Positions 1 to 9,988 of a DNA stretch of 46,771 nucleotides are shown piece after piece. The DNA is taken from positions 1-46,771 of the forward strand of contig NCSJ02000324.1 of NCBI GenBank assembly GCA_002812745.2. The letters are read 5' to 3'. The notes under the pieces are model-generated. The model was given only the letters and a program-made list of their open reading frames with translations, was not told the origin of the DNA and ran no database searches. This DNA is from Scytalidium lignicola (lineage: Eukaryota; Ascomycota; Leotiomycetes). Made by a program: the position numbers and the translations under genes. Numbering within the stretch: position 1 is the stretch's first letter; every line of letters starts with the position of its first letter.

Positions 1-676
1 CGCATTCGCTCCTAATGCGACTAAAGTCGGGCAATGCGCGTGCCTGAGGCCCGACGCTTATATTATTAAGAACAAAACTAGAAATATAAAACGAACATCT
101 CTTTTCATAACTTGTAAAACTGGTTAGACTCAAACTTATACCTAATACNAAAAAAGTTAAATTTCTATGATCAACATAAGCCGTAAACTCCTTTAATGCA
201 GAGCATATTTCATAGGTATCTAATTATCCATTTCTTATTATAAATTGTACTATAGTTTTATTGTAGAATAGTTAATTCAACTCATTATTGCATTCCCACT
301 ATAAGTGGTACTTCGGAATTATGTTCCGACAGGTGACAACTTATAATTGCTATAAGCCCCCATACCCTACTTTAACAAATATCTCTCAAGCCTCCATAAC
401 TATAAACAGTTCGGTAACACTTTCACTTAATCTAAAAATAATCGATGTACAACTTCTTGCCGTTGTTAAAAGCGTATAAGAAGCTAGATTCTAAAGCATT
501 ATACTACGTAATAAGAGTAAGTTCAAAATTTACGTCAACCTTAGCCGAAATGCAGTACGTAATTAAATAATTATGCTTTTATACTCTTTCATTTTTAGAC
601 CTTTTTATCCGGAGTGATCATTATATTAATAGAACAACTGTGGCCATAGGTTAACCTCAATCTTATCTATGACAGA
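1..676. other. AT-rich intergenic DNA with two short hairpins at its left end
   Basis: No coding region is supported here. The first 60 bases differ from the AT-rich sequence that follows: they are GC-rich and hold two inverted repeats. CGCATT at 1-6 pairs with AATGCG about a dozen bases on, and GTCGGGC near 26 pairs with GCCCGAC near 50. This could be the end of a repeat or small RNA-derived element cut by the window edge, but no family is recognised. One N lies at 149 beside an A run. Confidence 0.5.
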
Positions 677-1689
677 ATGCCTTTCAAAACATATACATAC
701 AAAACTTTCGGAGCCAGTCAAAGTGTCCTCGCTGATGTACACTACAACGACAACGCCAAGGCAAATAGGCAGGCAGTAGGTACGGTTGGCTTCCTTCCAC
801 CGTAATACGAAAATACTAATGACATATCAAAAATAATTAGCTCTTACTATACATGCTGGCGGTTTTGTGATGGGCAAGCGAGATAATATCGCCCCGCACT
901 GGATCAAGGAACTCACTAACAGAGACTTTATCGTCGTCACAATCGACTACCGACTTTGTCCACAAGTCTCTGTGTACGATGGTCCCATACGAGACACGCA
1001 GGATGCTTATCACTGGTGTCGTGATCGCCTCCCAGCAATCTTAATATGTTGGCATCGACGCGGATGGAAATCGAATAGTTGCACTTGGTTGGTCGTCAGG
1101 GGGCCATCTCTCTATGATGTTGGGACTAGAAGAAGAGAAACCTTGTGCAATACTTAATGGCTATGGACCGCTCTTCCTCCGAGATCCCTCTTACCGCAAA
1201 CCAGCCAAGAACATTATGCCGATGATTCCTGAGGGCTCATTGGACTTTGATGAAGACTTGATGAACAAAGTCTACGACGAACCGGTGCTCACCTATTACA
1301 ATCCAGTTGTGACCAACGCCTCCGGTAAGTTAGAAATCGACTTTTCAAAGCCTCGCAACGCATGGCATTTTGGACATCTCAGTCACGGGACTTGGATCAA
1401 GGCCGTGGGTATTGAAGGCTACGAAGACCTGGTTGATCCTGCATTGCATCTCGATAAGGATTTTCCTCCGACCTTTTTCTTGTGGGGAGAAAAAGATGAG
1501 CTTGTGGATGTAAGGCTGGCGCATGATGCGTACAAGAAGCTGAGTAGGTGTGGCGTAGATACAGAGCTTACGGTTGCCGACGGGATGGGCCATGCTTTTG
1601 GATCAAGTTTTGTGGAAGGAACGGAAGAATATGAGAAATTTGTTGTTAAGCCAGTTGAATTTTTGAAAAAGTATGCGGACAAAGCTTGA
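677..1689 (+). CDS. Alpha/beta-hydrolase fold-3 esterase/lipase-like protein, frame-disrupted (possible pseudogene)
   Basis: The gene starts at the ATG at 677 (MPFKTYTYKTFGASQ). Exon 1 is 677-779, a 61-nt intron (780-840, GTACGG to TTAG, branch-like ACTAATGAC) follows, and exon 2 is 841-1689. The splice gives AVALTIHAGGFVMG, which contains the HxGG oxyanion-hole motif of the hormone-sensitive-lipase-like (Abhydrolase_3) family. The nucleophile motif GWSSGGHL lies at about 1087-1107, the acid region LWGEKDELVD further on, and the catalytic His in GMGHAF near the C-terminus. The product would be about 316 aa, normal for the family. Between the last good codon of the first frame (about 1043) and GTT at 1048 the frame changes by one base, with no plausible intron. 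All catalytic motifs survive, so this is either a recent inactivating indel or a sequence error. The substrate is unknown. Confidence 0.8.
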
Positions 1690-3492
1690 TTAAAAAGAAT
1701 GTTAGAGCTCGGCTTAGGTATTTTATAGATCATGCATACAAGTTTTGAATGTGACAGATTCACATTAAAGGTAGCGAGGGTTCATTAATGATAACACTTC
1801 TCGAACTAATCGTTGTAGGGTTACCAAGTGATTAAGCTTGTTTTGTTCTAGTTGCCTGATTTTGTTTTCTAGAGTATAAACGACATACCTCGTGGTATTC
1901 ACGGGAGGACGTATAATGCAAAGAATCGAGGCCTCGAGACCCTTAACGGTCCAATCCGTGACAATCCTCAAAGATGCTGAGTTTGAATTTTGAGAGCTGT
2001 TTTGAGAGCGGATATGGCTACAAAGAAAAGGAATTCTTTTTTGGCTAAGAGATATCGCACTTAGACTTGTAAAAGCACAAATGAAATAGATTACGTCTGA
2101 AGCAATAACAGCAATTTATTGAGCCGTGATTTGGAATCCAAGGTCTCATTAGAATTTGTCCAATAAAATCTCTAAAATACAAAAAATAGTACAAAGAATG
2201 GGCTCAATTCAGTAAAGGAAATATCACCATCCAGTTACACTTCAAGAGTGGGTTGAAATTTGAACTTCTATCAATCATTCATAAACATTCATCTGAACAA
2301 CTAATCATAGTGCCTATAACAATGTAGGTGCTATCTCTTGATATATTTTCTATTAAGATTCCATCTAAAGATCGTTGCCAGAAACTCGAGCTCAAGGGTC
2401 CTGTAACATCACACAAATGTCTGTTCTCAGAGTGTGCCAACTTGCTCTTCAAGATAGGCTCTCAATGTCAGGACCCATACTTCTCAGTAACCTCTGTAAA
2501 GTACGGCCAATTCTAAATACAAACTCACAGTTTTATTACCGCACACTACGAATTCCTAGAGTCTCCTAGGAAAACGAGATTCTAGGCAAACAGCAAGATC
2601 AAACCAACTCTAGATGTATCTTACATTTGGACCGGACAAAGGAGGGAATAGAGGTGCTGCCACTTGATGGTCTGCCCACTTGATGCCCTGGGAGCATAAC
2701 TAGTTTATGGTTTTCTCGAAATTGAATAGTGTGGAGGATCATAAGGCTTTTTTGGAAAAGGAAAAGGCTAAGAACAGCTACGAGAAGACAAATATCGTGC
2801 AACTCTGGAATATTGAGCAGTGATGTAATTCCATATCCAGCATGGCAATAATACAAAAGCAAAGTAGAGCTTTCCTTGTTTCATCAGCATGGCAACAAGA
2901 TTGTGCTAAGCATGAGAATACTTTGCTGCTTGGAAAGCACTCCTGGATGTCGATAAGAACTGTCTAAAAGTCTGGAACGGTTTCACTTAGAGGATATACT
3001 TGTACTTGCTAAGGGCTAGGATAAAGCATCTCTAAACTAGAAAGATGACCGGTAATCTTTTAGCCTTGTTTGATTAGACAAGACTTGTGATTCGGTATCT
3101 TACTGCCGAATCTAATTCTGTTTTATTTCCGTTAAGGGGAAACAGTACTCACAAGAAGTAGAAGCCTTTCTTACAGTCATTCTATAAGGGAACAAGGTGC
3201 CTATCTCCCACACGAAAATCTACTTTGTTCACCACAGAGTCACTGAGGCCCTGATAATTTTCTAAAACACAGTCTAAGTAGAGCAAAACTAATATGGATT
3301 ATATACAAGTCTTCTGCTCCTCTTTTTGTAGATTATTTCTCTCTCTGCCATATTGATATATCACTAATTTGTGGTCAAAAATTATATTATCTTCTTAGAG
3401 TAAATCTTTATTCGTACTAGCTTATTTGCTTCCTGTGGCATACTATACACTTTCTGTAGTTTACGTCTAGGTGTAATTTGGTTTTGAGCCTT
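1690..3492. other. AT-rich intergenic DNA, no gene seen
   Basis: About 1.8 kb with only short, low-complexity reading frames on both strands, none with a recognisable motif or plausible splicing partner. It separates the tail of the hydrolase gene from the tail of the minus-strand membrane-protein gene, so both 3' untranslated regions must fall inside it. No tandem repeat or transposon end was noticed. Confidence 0.5.
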
Positions 3493-4449
3493 CTAGACTG
3501 GCAGTTTAAGAACTTCCCGCTTCACAAACAATAGAGTTAGCTGTAAGAATATGGCGACGATGACTTTTGCTCTGCTTGCAGCAGCGGTAATAAAGCGAAT
3601 AACCATTTTACCAAAGGCAGATAGTGCATTCATAATTCGAACGACCGCTCGATAACCTGCAACACGACTACTGTCGATAAATATTATAATACCTGTGACG
3701 AATGGGACTAACTCCCCTGCCGTGTGTAGGTTTGTTGACGGAGAAAGACGGTTCCATTTTATGGTAAGTTCAATAGTCAAAATCATCCAGATCCAAGTAA
3801 TCCATGTAATGTACTCGACACTCGTGTGCACAGCCGTCCATGCAACAACTTTCCTGACCTTTTTCATTTCCGCTTCACTGAGCTCCGTAGAGTTGTTCTT
3901 GCAAACAATTAAGTAAACACGCAAAATCTTGTACTCCAACACTATTGCAGTAATCCCGTCAATGATGCAGTATACTAGAGCAAGGTAACGAAACCCGCCA
4001 TGAATATGCACTTTGCCGGAGAAAAATATGACGTTGCTAGTCTGTAAGGTTGGGAGACTATAAATGAGCTTCGCAAACGTCCAGATCAAAGCACAACTCA
4101 TGCCTAGCTCCCCAACCTCTAAGAGAGTCAGTCCCACGATGTTGTCAATGATTGCTTTCCGATTCAATAGTACTCCTTTGGCAGGAAGAGAATAGCTCAT
4201 TATGATTAACAGCACGATGATTGCCTCACAAGGGCTAAACAGCTTGCGGCTTGCAAAGACGAACCACGACACCAAAGTTGAGACGATAATACTACTTGAA
4301 GCTAGCAGTCCATTTCCGTGAGTCTTCTTTTCACCGATGTAATAGATAAATAGTCCGAAACCCTGGAGATAAAGTCCTACACGCACTCCAAGACCGTACA
4401 GATCTTGTGTGGCGTCTAGATTCCCGGCTTGTGTTTGGTTGGTCAACAT
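3493..4449 (-). CDS. Multi-pass membrane protein of unknown function
   Basis: One uninterrupted frame of 318 codons opens with ATG at 4449 and stops with TAG at 3493. The protein is strongly hydrophobic, with about seven to eight likely membrane segments near residues 19-37, 46-66, 73-89, 103-131, 152-182, 203-231, 245-260 and 291-309. The conserved-looking start of the first segment is DLYGLGVRVGLYLQGFGLF. A charged loop (about 184-200, rich in K and E) sits in the middle, and a basic stretch precedes the last segment. I do not recognise a transport, enzyme or receptor signature. The layout resembles fungal hypothetical membrane proteins that vary between species, which is an impression and not a search result. 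It stands alone in an AT-rich, gene-poor stretch. Because the frame is long and open without introns, it is very likely a real gene. Confidence 0.75.
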   Translation of the reverse strand: MLTNQTQAGNLDATQDLYGLGVRVGLYLQGFGLFIYYIGEKKTHGNGLLASSSIIVSTLVSWFVFASRKLFSPCEAIIVLLIIMSYSLPAKGVLLNRKAIIDNIVGLTLLEVGELGMSCALIWTFAKLIYSLPTLQTSNVIFFSGKVHIHGGFRYLALVYCIIDGITAIVLEYKILRVYLIVCKNNSTELSEAEMKKVRKVVAWTAVHTSVEYITWITWIWMILTIELTIKWNRLSPSTNLHTAGELVPFVTGIIIFIDSSRVAGYRAVVRIMNALSAFGKMVIRFITAAASRAKVIVAIFLQLTLLFVKREVLKLPV

Positions 4450-5062
4450 TGTTGGCGTGGTTCTGACAGGACTTCGGGGAAAGCGTATTTCCGACTATAT
4501 TCTAGTCACCACTTCCCGTAAGAAATTTCTGAAGAGGAAGAGTATTTGTATTAATTGGAAGAAAATGAATTTGGTGTCAGTAGTTAACTCATGCAATGAG
4601 GCTTAGACAGTCCCCTGAAGTTGGGCTGACTGTGACATTTGTGGCAGTGACACATTGGCAAGCGGCAAGGGAATTCGCCCCCGAAATAGCATTGCTCTCC
4701 TGGATTTCATCCTCTCCTCACCCTATAAGTGAGTGAGATCCGTCATTTTCTCAATGGCATAGTACTTAACCTCTGATAAGCTCTTCTGACATCCTCGATC
4801 TGGCCAAGAAATTCGGGATCATTGCTAAATGTATCAGTGCCGTCCTCAATGTGCCACAGCAGTGAAAGTGGAGATAATTTATTTTCATGTAAGATAGATG
4901 ATATCCATAAATTATCCAATAATGGGCTACAACACGGATTTATTCAACAACCAACAGACAGGTACATTCATAAAAAAGTGACTCCCTTTCCCTTTCCTTT
5001 CCCTTTCCCCTTTCCCTACCTCTTGACAGCGGTTTTAATACAGAAGGTCTTCTGGAACCAGC
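4450..5062. other. Intergenic DNA holding a pyrimidine-rich (CCCTTT)n tract
   Basis: This stretch carries the promoter side of the membrane-protein gene (minus, start 4449) and the 3' flank of the coiled-coil gene (minus, stop 5063). The visible structure is the CCCTTT-like run at about 4983-5018, described separately. No convincing reading frame is present. Confidence 0.5.
4983..5018 (-). repeat. Polypyrimidine tract; G-rich on the minus strand (quadruplex-like)
   Basis: The plus strand reads as successive CCC and TTT blocks. On the minus strand, which is the sense strand of the gene ending at 5063, it becomes GGG and GGGG runs separated mostly by AAA, with one GG in between. It begins about 45 bases after that gene's stop codon, so it probably lies in the 3' untranslated region of the mRNA. 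Runs of this kind can form G-quadruplexes; whether this one does is inference. Confidence 0.6.
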
Positions 5063-6710
5063 TCAGTGCACGGGTGATGCCGTTGGTTGAGATAAAAAAC
5101 CATTCGTTCCATTGCTTGAAATCGACATTGTCCGTGATCTAAATGCCCTCATTCTTTGACCTGATCTTCCAAGAGCGGTACTGGTATTACTCCTCTCTAT
5201 CTCTATTTCCTTTTCTGCTGCTTTAGTCTGCGCCTTTGTTAAGACGACTCCGCGTGTTATCGGATCGGGCTCATCATTATCGATACTATAAATGCGTGGA
5301 ATGACCATGAGTAAGGCATCATCTTCTTCTGCAACTTTTAGCAAACTTTCGTCATTATCGCTGATATAACCATTGGCAAAACTGATCTGTTGGAATTCGA
5401 AATCGACGTAATTGTTCAATTCAAAGAAGGGCTCAAACTTTTCGCTGCTTCTCTGCACACGTTGCCAAGCCCCGTAAGCTTTCTGCACAACGTCCTTTAT
5501 ACCTGATTGGAAACTTTCATATTGAACTTCCGATACTAATTTTCGAACGCACCAGAGAACTTCTGAGACGACTCGCTCCATTGCTTTTGCAGCATTCGCT
5601 GCCTGGTCTTCAGGAAATATAGAAAGAAGGAGAGCACGGCAGAATGACTCTCGTTTGCTGTTTTTAACTGCAAGACGGACCAAGATTGATCGGAGCTCAT
5701 CGTCTTCTTCTTTAAAGTGGTAGGTTGGTTGGAATATGTGTTGGGTAATGGACCTCGCCAGAATTGTGAGTAATGTAGCGATACGCATTTGTTTCGCAAC
5801 GGGAGAGTTGGACTGGGGGAGGGGAATTATAGTCCGCTCAAGATATCGAGACTCTCTCAAATCCCTCCAAGAATTTCTATCCTTTGTATTTATAAGCCGA
5901 AGGTCATTGATGCTGCAAGTGGACTTACTCCAAACTTCTCTTCCACAAGATCTTCTTCGAAGAGCGAAGTAACCACTGTAAATGCAGTCCCCCACACCTC
6001 ATCAAGCTCTGGCATCCTAAACCGTAGTTATTACTCTGTTCGTGACCGGATCAGAAGGCTACCCACCATACTGTTTCATCTCCGTCCTCTAGTTCTATTG
6101 TAAAGCTATCAATCTCATCGAGTCTTTCCTTTCTCAACTTCAGTTCCTGTTGTATTTTGGCCAGCTTTTGTTTGAGTTCTTTAATGCTATCATTGGCCTC
6201 GGAATATTGTGTCTTCTCTTCATGTAGTTCCTCTTTCAACTTTTCAATTCCGAGATCTTTCTCCTTTATAATCTTCTGCAAGTCTGTTATACGCTCGTTG
6301 GCCTCCTCTACATTCCCTTTCTCTTTGTCTAGTGATTCGTTGGCTGTATCAAGCTCATCTTGCAATAATTTTTGTGAGCGAGTGCTCGTTTCTGCAGACT
6401 CATCTTTTTCCTGGATCTGAGATTTCAGAGTGGAAATTTCGCCGGTCAGCTCATTGTTCTCCTCCTCTAGCTTATTCCGCTGCTTTCGGTATAGCTCTAA
6501 GTGTTCCTGAAGACTTTCATCGTGCTTGCTTGTGAGACTCGCAATCTTGCTTTCGAGATTATCTATTTCAATATCTTTTGATTTAATCAGTTCTTTCAGA
6601 TTAGGAATCTCATCAAACACGCCAGCCATTGCCGTGTAGTTATCATCTAAAGCCAAAACTCGGATACTTTTGACAAGAGCTTCGAGAGCCTGTGAAGGGT
6701 TTGCCTCCAT
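5063..6710 (-). CDS. Coiled-coil protein of unknown function (three exons)
   Basis: Exon 1 is 6710-6067, exon 2 is 6016-5929, exon 3 is 5881-5063. Intron 1 (6066-6017, 50 nt) runs GTGGGT to TTTAG with an ATAACTACG branch-like site. Intron 2 (5928-5882, 47 nt) runs GTAAGT to AAAG. Phases agree, giving about 516 aa. Residues about 30-205 are a long heptad-rich coiled coil full of E, K, L and Q. After the first splice comes a conserved-looking part beginning MPELDEVWGTAFTVV, then a mostly helical region of about 270 aa that includes the segment ITQHIFQPTYHF. The last 60 residues are Ser/Thr/Arg-rich and probably disordered. No named domain is recognised. The coiled coil suggests self-association or a scaffold role, which is inference. 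Confidence 0.72.
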
Positions 6711-7493
6711 CTTGAACCCCAGTCGACTTTCGCCTCCGAAAAGAATGATATCAAATGTTGAGACTTGTTAAGGTTTTGAAATGATAGTGAATACTGTTGT
6801 TCAAACGCACTCTTTGATGGAGAGGATGAGAGACATATGCAGGTTTATCAAACATATGCTATAGATAAAAAGCTCGACGGACAGGCATTTTCAAGTGTAC
6901 AATCAATGGCTGAGCGCCACAATCCAATTTATTGCTCAGCTACATTCTCTTTCTTCCTCCTCCAACCATTATAGTATGTGCGCTGATAATACTGTTTTCA
7001 CTTTCCTGTTGTTCATGACAACAGAAAAATTGCTGAAACTCGTGGAGCTTGGGGATTGGAGCTTGGGTTATGGTTCTCAACTCAAGAAGAGGGCTCGGGA
7101 AGGAGGTGGTGTGCCTAATAATACAAGTTCGGCTCAACCCGCATGCATATCAATGTAAGAATGGTGTGCAGCGTACGTGGCAGTTTATTATTATGTTCCG
7201 AATGTCAATGGGAGGCCTCATTCGATTGAATGGCTCTAAATCCTATCTATTTTCTCACCCAATCATTTATTCGATGATATTGGGTATTAGATGTTGGTAT
7301 CAACCACTTTGCTGAAAATGTAGTTATATGATAATCTATCCAGATCCAAGGCTTGAGTTGAATGTCGTGTAATTAATTACATTCATTTTGTTTGCATATT
7401 TAAATAAAGTATCCAATTCGGTATTCTTGATATCGCATCACTACTATTCCTCTCGAAGCGCCTAGGCTGAGTAGATTATCCATCTTAATATAT
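6711..7493. other. Intergenic region between divergent genes
   Basis: About 780 bases separate the start of the coiled-coil gene (minus, 6710) from the start of the deaminase-family gene (plus, 7494), so it must hold both promoters. Short open frames here (for example around 6895-7158) have no domain and no splice partner. The part next to 7494 is AT-rich. No known regulatory site was recognised. Confidence 0.5.
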
Positions 7494-9173
7494 ATGGCTC
7501 CCTCAAAAATGTCGCAACAACTATGCCGGGCGGATCTAGAACCGGCTGAACGGCCTGGTCTGGTTGGTCCTCGAAGGCTAAATTCATATCAGAAGCTTCT
7601 TGCCCGATTTTATGAAGTTCTAATACTACTTAACGTTTTTGGTCAGACTCGGGGTGGCCACCTTCCTTCTCCGGAAGCTGTCAACAGCTTACAGCTTGCT
7701 CGCCGAAGATTTATTCGCAATCTATCTTTCATTTGCGATTTTGACAAAGGTGGCGAAACTTGTACAGCAATAGGACTAGAGAATGACTCCGATTGCTATC
7801 GATTCTGGGTTGCAGCCAATACGAATGTTGAACATAAAACCGTACCTTTCTTAAAGATAGTGCTCGAACGGCTTAGCGCCTCAGATCCAAGGGAACAAGA
7901 ATCTAAGGAGGAAGCACTTACGAGGTTCACTATTCAGTTTGCATCTAAGAGAATAGTTGGAGAAGTCAACCTTCTTTTAAAAGCGATTGCAGATTGCAGA
8001 GATCGCATAAATCAGCAGCGTTCAGAAAGAGGCACAGGTTCACCTAGGTTCACAATAGTGTACGTCACCACTTACGAGGGACAGACCAACAGCTTTTAAT
8101 ATGGATGGAACAATTCCTTGGTCCACATGACAATGCTTACATTTGCCAGTTAGCTTATGCGCAAAGAAAGTCGATTAATATGGGATACATTAGGAATAAA
8201 AGCTCTGGTTACACGCGCTTCAAATCACCACTACGGGCCATAGGATCGGCATTTACTGAGGTTTACCACTATATAGGGCGACTGGCACGTCATATACGTG
8301 TTATAAAGGAGCTGGTAAATGATGCACATCTGCTGGACCCCTTGTTCAGTTCTTACGAAGTTTGTCCCGTCCCTGGTTTCGAGTGCGTCCCCAAACCGGA
8401 GCCAGATCTAGATACTACATTAGACGGGATTTTGAACCGGATGCTATCTAATAATCCGAAAAAACAAGAGTACGAGAAACTATTGAGCCAGCTAGATCAA
8501 AACCACAAAATCATGGCCCAAATCATGAACTGTTATAATAATGAGAACTTCGAACCAAAGGTCCATGCAGAAATTCAAGTATTAACTCATTTTGATAACA
8601 AAGGTATATCCTACGTCAATAACGATAGATACATCGGCTGCAGCAAACCTGCTTGTTTTTGCTGCTATCTATACATCCGCCACCACCCGGCAAGGATGGT
8701 CGTGCCGGAGTCTCATCAAAAAATCTGGCTCAACTGGGGACCGCCGAAGCTGCAATATGGTAGCAAGGACCTGGGCTTTGTGCAACAGAGAAACGTCTTG
8801 AACAAGGTGATCCAAAACATTCGTGAAGGTGTGATAGACGAGATTGAGCAGAAAGGGAGCTCTGGAAAGTGGCATCCTGACTCACAGACAGGGATAACGG
8901 ATTCGATAGGCACCAATGATAGCTTTGAAAACTGGACAGATAGTAAGTCTAGTAAAAGGCTGGCTTGGAGATGGCTAGTCTCAATATTCATATAGTAGTG
9001 TACTAAAAATGGGTTTAGTAGGTGACTTCAGCGATTTTGACGTCTTAGAAAATGAACTTTTAGAGACTCCTGGATCATCTCCTCCGCCAACCTCACAAAG
9101 CTACGTAGGTACATCTACCGAAGAAGAAGACTCTGATACAGACTCTGAAGGCGGTGTGCTATTGACATCTTGA
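7494..9173 (+). CDS. OTT_1508-like deaminase family protein, with an apparent one-base frame break
   Basis: The ATG at 7494 opens a frame of 201 codons that ends at 8099. The same protein appears to continue in another frame from about 8078 (GTDQQLLIW...). One extra G in the GGG at about 8078-8080 would join them. Exon 1 would then run to 8942, followed by a 76-nt intron (8943-9018, GTAAGT to TTTAG) and a last exon 9019-9173. The full product would be about 534 aa. The second half has the zinc-deaminase signature: HAE at about 8564-8572 (HAEIQVLTHF) and then YIGCSKPACFCC, giving the CxxC pair. HAE plus GCSKPxCxxC is typical of OTT_1508-like deaminases, which are expanded in fungi; their substrates are unproven but predicted to be nucleic acids or nucleotides. 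The last exon adds a Ser/Glu/Asp-rich acidic tail. Gene intactness is uncertain; family assignment is fairly secure. Confidence 0.78.
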
Positions 9174-9988
9174 AATATGTCAGATAGTTGGTAGTTTAAA
9201 TGAATTATAAAACAGATATTAGGTCTGATCTTAAGCCTAACCGTGGACAATATAGGATGTGATTAGTAAACCCGAAAATGAATATCTCGGGATATTAAAG
9301 TATGAGCTAAAATCATAAGATTTGAATAGTTTTATATCTTCATTTAAATAACTCATTTAAAAGAGATTGTTCCGTATATAACCACATCTAATTATATAGA
9401 TCATTAGTGTTAATCTGAGTTCTTTAACTGGGACATTTGTTAACTAAACAGGGTTCCAAATCTTTGTTGTAACAGCCACGTCTACTGTATTTTGGAAAGT
9501 AAGCCCCCTTCTTGAAAGGACTCTTGGAGTTAATCGAAGGAATTTTCTGATGTAGATGAATTTACTTTAGATAAACTAATACAACAGCTTACAGATTAAA
9601 AATCGAGCATGCATTTTCAAGTATTTGATAAAGATGCTCCTATCTACGCTAGAGATTGGGAAAGCGCAATTAGTGTGCTATATCTAGGAGCACAAGCTTG
9701 GTATATCATGCTCCTTCATCCTACTATAACTCGCAACTAGCAGATCAATCTTTCATTGTTTAGGGCCTACCTCTCATTTTATACCATAGCCATTCATAGA
9801 AACCCTCGAAAGTTGCACCCTAGACTTGACCCAAGAAGCCAAGACTCCCAGTCTATACATTTTAGCAGATACATTCAGAGATAAGAATATGGATATATTT
9901 CCTCATTCAAGGTCCGGATTAAAATTCTCAAACAGACACGACTCCATTCCATTTTATTGACTTTGATTAATTCATTCAGTCCACAAGA
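9174..9988. other. AT-rich intergenic DNA, no gene seen
   Basis: About 815 bases between the deaminase-family gene and the 3' end of the Hsp31-like gene, transcribed towards each other, so this should hold two 3' untranslated regions. The sequence is AT-rich with no reading frame of note. It marks the right end of the AT-rich left arm. Confidence 0.5.

Noticed and set aside
8943..8995. C-terminus of the deaminase gene at 8995
   Set aside because: The frame to 8995 runs through a GTAAGT donor; splicing to 9019 gives an acidic Ser/Glu tail ending at 9173 that looks coding, so 8995 was not taken as the end.
1..9988. RIP-mutated transposon in the left arm
   Set aside because: AT-rich composition fits, but no terminal repeats, transposase or reverse-transcriptase remnants were recognised by eye.
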